From assembly GCA_012797725.1 (NCBI GenBank), contig JAAZON010000383.1, positions 1 through 5,354 of the forward strand: a DNA stretch of 5,354 bases, given 5' to 3'. Source of the stretch: SAR324 cluster bacterium (GTDB lineage Bacteria; Bdellovibrionota; UBA2361; JAAZON01). A program made the position numbers and the translations under genes. The first letter of the stretch is position 1. The number at the start of each line of letters is the position of its first letter. Shown here in pieces: positions 1 to 5,354 of the stretch. The notes under the pieces are model-generated. The model saw only the letters and a list, made by a program, of their open reading frames with translations, was not told the DNA's origin and did no database searches.

Positions 1-1536
1 CTTTTCCACTCAATAATTCTTGGTCTTTACCCATTTTTAGCAGCATACGAATTTAACCGCCATGAGATTCCTGCTTTTGAATTCATGAGCGCTGTTCCCT
101 GGGCGTTGTTGTTAATTATCTTATTTGTCACAGTTCTCACTTTCTTGTTTAAGAGCCTTTTAAAAGCTTCTGTATTTTTCAGCGTGAGCTCTTTACTTCT
201 TTTTGCCTATGGACCTTTTGCAAAATGGCTACGAGCCGATCTCAACACCCCTGGCAGTGCCTTGGTGTTACTTGAATTCAATCAAGCCGAGATATTCCCA
301 TTTGCTCTTCTTCTTCTTTCACTGCTTGCTTCATATATTTGGATAAAACAAGCAACAGAGCTACATGTTTCAAACCTTGCCTTTTTCCTCAATGTATTAG
401 CTGCGTCAGTGCTTGTAGTATCAGTTATTTCAATTTTTGCTGGATTGGCAAGAGAGTCGAAAATCAAAGTTTCACACTCTGCATTGATGAATTATAGCTT
501 CAAGGCTTCTCCAGGAAGTCCGGATATTTATTATATAGTTCTTGATGGTTATGGCAGAAATGATCTTCTTAAAGAACTGTATGGATATGACAATTCTCCC
601 TTTACAAAGGAACTTGATAATTTGGGATTTTTCATCGCAGATAAGGCTGTTGCAAATTACCATAGAACCAACTATGCGCTTGCAGCCGCACTAAATGGCT
701 CTTATCTTGAGCCTCCTCTTATAGACGCCAAAAACAAACAACTTATGGACTTTTATTTACAAAATCTTATTCACGAAAATTCCTTAGCTATGATACTGAA
801 GAAAGCTGGTTATCAGACCGTTGCTTTCGAAAGTGGCTATTATACTACGGAGCTCACAGAGTCCGATATCTACTATCCTGTCGCCTTGCAGAATCGAGTC
901 TTGGCCACTGCTTTTAGTTATATTCAATTTCCCTACTTCCGGGAGCTTGTTTCTTTAGAACTGCATAAACTCCACAGGCAGAGATTAAGCAACATTTTCC
1001 CAACGGCAATGAATTCATCGAAAGCAAGCAATTCTCCAAGCTTCATTTTTTTGCATGTCCTTGCTCCACACCCTCCATTTGTGTTTAATGAGGATGGCTC
1101 TGCTTTTAATTCCAACAAAGTTTTTAACCTTGGGGATGGCGACGATTATGGTGGCCTACCAGACTATAAAGAAAGATATATCAAACAATTGCAACATATC
1201 TCAAAACTTACACTTGATTTCTTTAAGGAACTCCTAGAGCGCAATAAAAATGCCATTGTTATTTTACACGCCGATCACGGCCCTGGCCTGCACTTTGATC
1301 GCGAAAGCCTTGAGCAGACTGACATCAAAGAGCGTTATTCAATACTCAGTGCTTTTTACTTCCCTAGTCGCAACTACCAAATGCTTTACGAGTCAATAAG
1401 TCCAGTTAATTCGGTTCGAGTAATGCTATCTACAGTTTCAGGTAACGAAGTGCCTCTGCTGCAAGATCGAAGCTTTTTTTCCACCTCCAGAAAGCCTTTT
1501 GATCTCACGGAAATCACAAATATTATAGGCAGATAG
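1..1536 (+). CDS. Membrane-anchored sulfatase/alkaline-phosphatase-superfamily hydrolase or transferase, 5' partial
   Basis: Residues are numbered from the in-frame Met at base 85. The frame is open to base 1, and the 28 codons before that Met encode a hydrophobic stretch (IILGLYPFLAAY) of the kind that opens this family, so the true start lies upstream. No Shine-Dalgarno precedes base 85. Four further hydrophobic segments follow (about residues 3-22, 28-43, 70-87, 97-120), then a soluble, presumably periplasmic domain. Catalytic motifs seen: DGYGR (D154, metal ligand), NYHRT (T195, likely nucleophile by analogy with LTA-synthase-like enzymes), HVLAPHPPF (H324/H329) and HADHG (D397, H398, metal ligands). 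The family-typical tail is also present: ERYSILSAFYFP, SPVNSVRVML, PLLQDRSFFS. Relatives transfer or cleave phospho- or sulfo-substituents on envelope lipids and polysaccharides; the substrate here cannot be read from sequence. The C-terminus looks complete, ending at TAG 1534-1536. Confidence 0.9.
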   Translation, partial: LFHSIILGLYPFLAAYEFNRHEIPAFEFMSAVPWALLLIILFVTVLTFLFKSLLKASVFFSVSSLLLFAYGPFAKWLRADLNTPGSALVLLEFNQAEIFPFALLLLSLLASYIWIKQATELHVSNLAFFLNVLAASVLVVSVISIFAGLARESKIKVSHSALMNYSFKASPGSPDIYYIVLDGYGRNDLLKELYGYDNSPFTKELDNLGFFIADKAVANYHRTNYALAAALNGSYLEPPLIDAKNKQLMDFYLQNLIHENSLAMILKKAGYQTVAFESGYYTTELTESDIYYPVALQNRVLATAFSYIQFPYFRELVSLELHKLHRQRLSNIFPTAMNSSKASNSPSFIFLHVLAPHPPFVFNEDGSAFNSNKVFNLGDGDDYGGLPDYKERYIKQLQHISKLTLDFFKELLERNKNAIVILHADHGPGLHFDRESLEQTDIKERYSILSAFYFPSRNYQMLYESISPVNSVRVMLSTVSGNEVPLLQDRSFFSTSRKPFDLTEITNIIGR

Positions 1537-1560
1537 GCCGAGAACTCCTCATTCACACCT

Positions 1561-1588
1561 GAAATTCTCACAGAATTTTCATTCTGTG
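1561..1588 (+). repeat. Two overlapping, mutually exclusive small hairpins downstream of the sulfatase-family gene
   Basis: CACAGAAT (1569-1576) and ATTCTGTG (1581-1588) are perfect inverted repeats with a TTTC loop. The first arm overlaps a second possible hairpin: GAAATTCT (1561-1568) pairs with AGAATTTT (1572-1579) across a CAC loop, with one G-U pair. Only one can form at a time. The structure begins 25 bases after the stop codon. No T-run follows the stronger stem, so it is not a classical intrinsic terminator; it could protect the mRNA 3' end or be chance. Confidence 0.4.
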
Positions 1589-1954
1589 TGGCCGTACTGC
1601 ATTCAGAAATCGTCGAATTCCAATTTCTCACTGGGCAGTATCCTGGAAAGCACCGCATTGAAAGTTGTGGTGACTCAAGTTTCTCGGGCTGGTCGCTACC
1701 TTTTGCCTTCACCAAAACTTAATTTCCGGACAGAAACTATTCCCTTTTTTCATAGTATGCTCCAATCCGCTACCACCTGTTTGCCCGAAGACACAGCCCT
1801 ACAAAGATTTCCTATTTGCTAATAAGTTCAACTGGCTGTATTTATTTATAAGAAACTGTCGTTTTGTGTATGTAAAGGTACGGCATGGGCCTTGCTCACT
1901 AATTTTCCAAAAACTTAGAAGCATCTTAAGTCAAATCAACGAAATATCTGTGGG

Positions 1955-1973
1955 AAGGGTTATTAAAGGGTTA
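1955..1973 (+). repeat. Tandem AAGGGTTA direct repeat with 11-base period
   Basis: AAGGGTTA occurs at 1955-1962 and again, exactly, at 1966-1973, a period of 11 bases or about one helical turn. The second copy ends 17 bases before the start codon of the secreted-protein gene. Direct repeats with this period are typical binding sites of OmpR/PhoB-type response regulators, but here the repeat would sit in the leader unless transcription begins very close to the gene. Each AAGGG could also act as an extra Shine-Dalgarno-like site. The function is inferred. Confidence 0.3.
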
Positions 1974-1979
1974 CGCAAG

Positions 1980-1984
1980 AAAGG
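1980..1984 (+). promoter_or_regulatory. Ribosome binding site of the FN3-propeller gene
   Basis: AAAGG lies 6 bases before the ATG at 1991, good Shine-Dalgarno spacing. The start it selects gives a textbook signal peptide, which supports this ATG. Confidence 0.7.
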
Positions 1985-1990
1985 TTTCAT

Positions 1991-3400
1991 ATGGGAATTA
2001 ACAATATTCTTAAGCCATTCAGAGTCATATGTTTCGGGTTTTTCTTGTCGCTTAGCTTGCTCTCAATTCCGAGGACTCTAAAGGCAGAAAGCGTTTCGCT
2101 AAGTTGGGATCTTCCAACCAAAAATACCGATGGAACTGAACTTACAGACCTAGCTGGAATAAAACTTTACCACGGCCGTTCCAGCGGTAACTACACTGGT
2201 ATTATAGATCTAGGGCCTGTCTCAAAAACGACTTTTAATGGACTCGAAGTCGGTGTTGATTATTACTTTGCTGTAACTGCTTATGATGCAAGTGGAAACG
2301 AAAGTGTTTTCTCAAATGAAGTGCATATGAAAATTGAATCGAAAAATACGCCTACTCCGATTCCCACTACAATAATCAATACACCAATCACCCCAACCAC
2401 CCCAACTATCACCCCAATTGCCACTCCTACAAAGGAAGGCAGAAGAACTCCTTATCCACACACTGGAATCTCCATCGGTGCAAAAATGGATTTTGATGGT
2501 GATATGATTTCAGACATTGCTAGCTTTGAGACAACTGATTCTAAAGCAATCTTCCATATCTACCGCTCAAGCGATCAGGCTTTGATTGACGCTGAATTTG
2601 AAACAACTAATGCAGCTGTCCAAGCAAGCGGAGATTACAACGGCGATGGGAAATGGGATGTCGGTATTGTAACTCGAAATGAAAAGGGCGAGTTCGTCTG
2701 GATAGCCAGGGATTCAGAGACAAATGCCGACGTGCTTCGTGAGACATTTGGAGGTTCCTCCGCCCTTGCACTCTCTGGGTGTGACATTGATGGAGACGGA
2801 AAGAGTGACTTAATAAGCATTGCCAAAGACGCTGTTCGGATGCGCAAATCAAAAGGAATGAAGTCAGCGAAAGCCAAATTGTCGGGACTTAAAGTAAAAG
2901 ATGCAAATTGCATTGATATAAACAATGATGGCAAGGACGAAGTTTCTCTCTTGGTCAACAAGAAGGTACCTGCAAAATCTGGCTCTAAAGCAGCGGACAC
3001 CCGCATTATAGTCCTTACACAAAATGGGCAAGTGTATCTGGAAAAGACCGTCCCTGCTGCAAAGGCTTTAATAGTGGCAGATAGCAATGCTAACAAGAAG
3101 GACGAGCTTGGTTATATTTCAACCAAGAAAGGAAAACTTATTTTAAATATGATCACTAAGAACAGAACTTTGAAATTTGCGCTTGGTGCTGTTAGCGATC
3201 TTTCCGCTGCTGGGTATCTCCCGATATCCTCAAAGCAACGAGTTGCAGTGTTGTATAAAAACACTGACGGAGCCATAAATTTGTATAATCTTAAGACCAA
3301 GCGGGCCGCTGAAGTTGACATCGAACTTCCAGATGGACAGCTCGTACGACCTGTTAACGCGAGGACTCCCTCACTTCTTGTGGCCATGAACACAAAATAG
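1991..3400 (+). CDS. Secreted fibronectin-III / FG-GAP-VCBS-like repeat (beta-propeller) protein
   Basis: This is a complete 469-residue protein. Residues 1-32 form a Sec signal peptide: basic start (KPFR), hydrophobic core VICFGFFLSLSLLSI, probable cleavage after TLKA. Residues 33-116 match a fibronectin type III fold (LSWDLPT, AGIKLYHG, YYFAVTAYDASGNES, SNEV). Residues 120-147 are a Thr/Pro-rich linker. From about residue 161 to the end there are repeats of about 48 residues, each opening with a DxDxDGxxD-like loop: 167-175, 215-223, 265-273, 309-316 and a decayed one at 364-371, plus one or two blades without a loop. This suggests a 6-7-bladed FG-GAP-type propeller with calcium sites in the first blades. 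No lipobox, LPXTG, PEP-CTERM or catalytic motif is visible. A role in adhesion or carbohydrate/protein binding at the cell surface is inferred from architecture only. The gene stands alone between two gaps and ends at TAG 3398-3400. Confidence 0.85.
   Translation: MGINNILKPFRVICFGFFLSLSLLSIPRTLKAESVSLSWDLPTKNTDGTELTDLAGIKLYHGRSSGNYTGIIDLGPVSKTTFNGLEVGVDYYFAVTAYDASGNESVFSNEVHMKIESKNTPTPIPTTIINTPITPTTPTITPIATPTKEGRRTPYPHTGISIGAKMDFDGDMISDIASFETTDSKAIFHIYRSSDQALIDAEFETTNAAVQASGDYNGDGKWDVGIVTRNEKGEFVWIARDSETNADVLRETFGGSSALALSGCDIDGDGKSDLISIAKDAVRMRKSKGMKSAKAKLSGLKVKDANCIDINNDGKDEVSLLVNKKVPAKSGSKAADTRIIVLTQNGQVYLEKTVPAAKALIVADSNANKKDELGYISTKKGKLILNMITKNRTLKFALGAVSDLSAAGYLPISSKQRVAVLYKNTDGAINLYNLKTKRAAEVDIELPDGQLVRPVNARTPSLLVAMNTK
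2348..2431 (+). repeat. Low-complexity sequence encoding the Thr/Pro-rich linker
   Basis: These bases encode residues 120-147 of the secreted protein, almost entirely Thr, Pro and Ile with short imperfect repeats such as ITPTTPT and ITPIATPT. The DNA has imperfect tandem CACCCCAA units near 2388-2420. Such linkers separate extracellular domains; the low-complexity DNA could vary in length between strains. Confidence 0.75.
2471..3397 (+). repeat. Protein-level repeat array: FG-GAP/VCBS-like blades with fading calcium loops
   Basis: Loop starts in the protein are D167, D215, D265, D309 and D364, giving spacings of 48, 50, 44 and 55 residues. The loops read DFDGDMISD, DYNGDGKWD, DIDGDGKSD, DINNDGKDE and DSNANKKDE: intact in the second and third copies, degraded in the fifth. 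After residue 400 the repeat (AAGYLP...RVAVLY) keeps the strand pattern without the Asp loop. The repeats are diverged, so this is an old duplication and not a recent DNA tandem array. Confidence 0.7.
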
Positions 3401-3520
3401 CCGTAGTAGGTCGTTAATCGTACTCGTTCACCCACCCCACCAAGCAAGCCCACGACTTAAACTGATGCGCGGGCCTCATCATGTATTCGGACTTGAATTT
3501 GAGCAAGACAAATTTGAGCC

Positions 3521-3558
3521 ACTTTAACGGCTAGTTGACAAACACTGTCCGCTAAAGT
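3521..3558. repeat. Imperfect inverted repeat enclosing a TTGACA hexamer
   Basis: ACTTTAACGG (3521-3530) pairs with CCGCTAAAGT (3549-3558) at nine of ten positions. The 18-base centre holds TTGACA (3535-3540) and a small GACA/TGTC inner pairing that competes for one base of the outer arm. It could be an operator-like dyad or an RNA hairpin. No T-run follows, so it is not an intrinsic terminator. Confidence 0.4.
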
Positions 3559-3623
3559 CGCGCCGCCTACCGTGGGGCTAAATTCTTTAAAGGATGGACG
3601 GTTAGCGTCAATCTTCCTGTTGC

Positions 3624-3652
3624 TTGAATTAGAGATGTCTTTCTAATATTCT
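3624..3652 (+). promoter_or_regulatory. Candidate sigma70-like promoter for mnmG
   Basis: TTGAAT (3624-3629) and TATTCT (3647-3652) each match four of six consensus bases with a 17-base spacer. Transcription would start near 3659 and leave a leader of about 25 bases. An overlapping TCTAAT (3642-3647) is an alternative -10. The assignment rests on position and partial consensus match only. Confidence 0.3.
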
Positions 3653-3683
3653 TCTCTTCTTCACTTCAGGTATAAAGACAAAG

Positions 3684-5354
3684 ATGGTAGCTAAGGTAAT
3701 TGTCATTGGTGGTGGTCATGCAGGTATTGAGGCAGCATGTGCCTCTGCTCGTCTAGGTGCACACACAAAATTATTCACCCTTCGAAAAGCAGCTATTGCA
3801 GAAATGTCCTGTAACCCAGCAATAGGCGGATCAGGAAAAGGCCACCTAGTTAAAGAAGTTGATGCTCTTGGCGGCCTAATGGGACGAGCAATAGACAAAA
3901 CTGGAATACAATTTCGAACACTTAATGCAAGCAAAGGTCCTGCAGTACGAGCATCAAGAGCTCAAGCAGACAGGGTACTTTACAAAAATTACATAAAGAA
4001 TGTGCTCGACACATACCCAAATCTCGAGATTTTTGAAGCAGAAGTAATTTCTGTTGAGGTAAAAGGTCAGAAAGTTCGAGGAGTCAGACTAAATGACGGT
4101 ACCTTCCAAGAGGCAGACCGCGTGGTGCTTACATCTGGAACTTTCTTGAGGGGTTTGATGCACACTGGAAGCATTAAAACCGTCGGCGGTAGACGAGGAG
4201 ATAGGGCTGCAAATTTCCTTAGCACTTCGCTTGAAAATCTCGGATTTAAATTGGGACGCCTTAAGACGGGCACACCTCCAAGGATTAAAAGCTCCACTAT
4301 TAACACTTCTGTTCTTGAAGAACAGCCTGGGGAGGTGCCCCCAAGGCCCTTTTCGCTTTTCACAGATAGAATCTCCCAAAAGCAGATCTCTTGTTGGATT
4401 ACGGCAACTAATGAGGAAGCGCATGATATAATAAGAGCAAACCGTGAGCGAAGCCCTTTGTTTAACGGACAAATAAAATCAGGCGGCCCTCGCTATTGTC
4501 CGTCAATTGAAGATAAAGTCTTTCGTTTCCCAGACAAAGATAAGCATCACATTTTTCTAGAGCCTGAAGGATATGACTCCGAGCTTGTATATCCAAACGG
4601 CATATCAACTAGCCTTCCATCAGATGTTCAGGTGAAGATGCTTAAATGCATCAAGGGACTTGAGAATGCCGAAATAGTTCACTGGGGTTACGCAGTTGAA
4701 TATGATTTCATTGATCCCAGAAATTTGAAGCCGACATTAGAAACAAAACAAATTCAGGGTCTCTATTTCGCCGGTCAGATAAATGGAACTTCTGGATATG
4801 AAGAGGCTGCTGGTCAAGGTTTAATTGCGGGAGCAAATGCTGCTCTTAGCCTATTCAATAAGGAACCTCTAATAATTGATAGAGGTCAAGGTTATATTGG
4901 AGTTATGATCGATGATATCACAACAAATGGTGTGGACGAACCATACCGCATGTTTACATCACGTGCTGAATATCGACTACTTCTGCGAGAGGATAATGCA
5001 GCCCTACGCTTATGCCCAGTTGCAATCAAACTTGGACTTTTGGGAGACCAAGAAAGACGTCTGTTTGAAAATCGACTTGAGGACTATCACCGCGCACACA
5101 CATGGGCAAATTCTTATCGTGTATCTCCTAGTGAAGAAAATAATGAGTGGCTTAAATTGCATGGCAGTGCAATACTTAAAGATGCTTTGAGCATTGCGTC
5201 TCTCTGCAAGCGTCCCGAACTTTCGCTTGCTTTGTTGCTTCAGAGATTTGAACCTGATTTTTCAATTCCACCTGATGTAATTTCCGCCCTTGGCATAGAA
5301 CTTAAATTTGAGGGTTATTTAAATAAACAGAATGAAGAAATTGCTCGTTTGAAA
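3684..5354 (+). CDS. mnmG: tRNA uridine-5-carboxymethylaminomethyl(34) synthesis enzyme MnmG (GidA), 3' partial
   Basis: With its partner MnmE, MnmG installs the carboxymethylaminomethyl group on wobble U34 of certain tRNAs in the cytoplasm, using FAD, NADH, a folate-derived methylene and glycine. The first 557 residues are present and the frame runs off the window; the family is about 620-630 residues, so roughly 60-70 are missing. Seen: FAD Rossmann motif GGGHAG (9-14); MSCNPAIGG with C43, matching E. coli Cys47; [13 protein letters not shown] (84-96); [10 protein letters not shown] (191-200); signature [12 protein letters not shown] (267-278) with C272, matching catalytic Cys277; second signature [17 protein letters not shown] (363-379); [13 protein letters not shown] (427-439), in the region that leads into the helical C-terminal domain. 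All key residues are intact. The ATG at 3684 puts the Rossmann strand at the N-terminus as in the family, although its Shine-Dalgarno is weak (AGG 13 bases upstream). No partner gene (mnmE, rsmG) is visible in the window. Confidence 0.98.
   Translation, partial: MVAKVIVIGGGHAGIEAACASARLGAHTKLFTLRKAAIAEMSCNPAIGGSGKGHLVKEVDALGGLMGRAIDKTGIQFRTLNASKGPAVRASRAQADRVLYKNYIKNVLDTYPNLEIFEAEVISVEVKGQKVRGVRLNDGTFQEADRVVLTSGTFLRGLMHTGSIKTVGGRRGDRAANFLSTSLENLGFKLGRLKTGTPPRIKSSTINTSVLEEQPGEVPPRPFSLFTDRISQKQISCWITATNEEAHDIIRANRERSPLFNGQIKSGGPRYCPSIEDKVFRFPDKDKHHIFLEPEGYDSELVYPNGISTSLPSDVQVKMLKCIKGLENAEIVHWGYAVEYDFIDPRNLKPTLETKQIQGLYFAGQINGTSGYEEAAGQGLIAGANAALSLFNKEPLIIDRGQGYIGVMIDDITTNGVDEPYRMFTSRAEYRLLLREDNAALRLCPVAIKLGLLGDQERRLFENRLEDYHRAHTWANSYRVSPSEENNEWLKLHGSAILKDALSIASLCKRPELSLALLLQRFEPDFSIPPDVISALGIELKFEGYLNKQNEEIARLK

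Larger units (their letters stand above)
1537..1990. other. Intergenic region without a convincing gene
   Basis: These 454 bases separate the sulfatase-family gene from the secreted-protein gene. Short open frames occur on both strands, for example a forward ATG at 1586 and a reverse TTG at 1715 running back into the upstream gene. None has a ribosome binding site, recognisable protein motif or sensible overlap, so I treat them as chance. The region starts with two alternative hairpins (1561-1588). A TATAAG hexamer at 1847-1852 fits a -10 box, but no good -35 lies 16-18 bases upstream. A tandem 8-mer repeat lies at 1955-1973. No tRNA, intrinsic terminator with a T-run or mobile-element end was seen. 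Confidence 0.6.
3401..3683. other. Intergenic region before mnmG
   Basis: These 283 bases carry no convincing gene. A 20-codon forward ATG frame at 3465-3527 has no good ribosome site. A reverse-strand frame is open at 3457-3642 (about 62 codons) but has no ATG, and its only GTG is internal. The region includes an imperfect 10-bp dyad (3521-3558), a related dyad-like GACG/CGTC pair (3597-3609), a candidate mnmG promoter (3624-3652) and a pyrimidine-rich leader (3649-3667). No intrinsic terminator for the upstream gene is visible. Confidence 0.6.

Noticed and set aside
1386..1715. Reverse 109-codon frame starting at a TTG
   Set aside because: About half of it is antisense to the conserved C-terminus of the sulfatase-family gene, and the rest resembles no family.
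1586..1822. Forward 78-codon frame in the intergenic region
   Set aside because: No ribosome site, no recognisable motif or signal, atypical composition; a chance frame.
1847..1852. TATAAG as the -10 box of a promoter for the secreted-protein gene
   Set aside because: Good -10 match but no acceptable -35 at normal spacing; mentioned only in the intergenic description.
1866..2081. Forward 71-codon frame overlapping the start of the secreted protein
   Set aside because: It overlaps the signal-peptide coding region in another frame and has no motif; the frame at 1991 has clear domains and a ribosome site.
2635..3096. Reverse 153-codon frame inside the secreted-protein gene
   Set aside because: It is antisense to the repeat region; its length reflects the repeats and codon bias of the forward gene.
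3535..3563. TTGACA at 3535-3540 as a -35 promoter box
   Set aside because: No -10-like hexamer lies 16-18 bases downstream (the place reads GC-rich TCGCGC), and it sits inside a dyad.
3649..3670. Pyrimidine-rich tract ending in CAGG, like a eukaryotic 3' splice site before mnmG
   Set aside because: All three genes are intact bacterial-type frames with no intron, so the resemblance is accidental.
1..5354. CRISPR arrays, tRNA/rRNA genes, insertion-sequence ends, intrinsic terminators
   Set aside because: Read by eye on both strands; no regularly spaced repeats, tRNA T-arm consensus in non-coding DNA, transposase motif or GC-rich hairpin plus T-run was found.

Overview
The window holds three genes, all on the + strand, in moderately AT-rich DNA: the 3' part of a membrane-anchored sulfatase/alkaline-phosphatase-superfamily enzyme (1-1536, cut off at the 5' edge), a complete secreted protein with a fibronectin-III domain and a calcium-loop repeat propeller (1991-3400), and the 5' part of the tRNA-modification gene mnmG (3684-5354, cut off at the 3' edge). 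They are separated by gaps of 454 and 283 bases and show no overlaps, so nothing suggests they form one operon.

The organism is bacterial. MnmG is near-universal in bacteria. The FN3 domain ending in an AVTAYDASGNES-type strand, followed by a Pro/Thr linker and FG-GAP/VCBS-like repeats, is a style common in secreted proteins of deltaproteobacterial-grade and other environmental Gram-negative bacteria. The MnmG segment [11 protein letters not shown]...[10 protein letters not shown] also resembles that grade. This placement is an impression from motif style and is not proven.

Region by region: 1-1536 encodes membrane helices followed by an extracytoplasmic catalytic domain with the DGYGR, HVLAPHPPF and HADHG motifs. 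1537-1990 is non-coding as far as I can see; it has two mutually exclusive small hairpins just after the first gene and a tandem AAGGGTTA repeat just before the second. 1991-3400 has a signal peptide, FN3 domain, Thr/Pro-rich linker and about six or seven repeats of roughly 48 residues whose calcium loops decay towards the C-terminus. 3401-3683 is non-coding, with an imperfect 10-bp dyad and a plausible sigma70-like promoter for mnmG. 3684-5354 is a well-conserved mnmG lacking roughly its last 60-70 codons.

The first two products are both predicted to act outside the cytoplasmic membrane (envelope polymer modification; adhesion or scaffolding). MnmG is a cytoplasmic housekeeping enzyme with no evident link to them. 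I see no RNA gene, mobile element, CRISPR array or convincing multi-gene novel system. The most interesting item is the secreted FN3-propeller protein.
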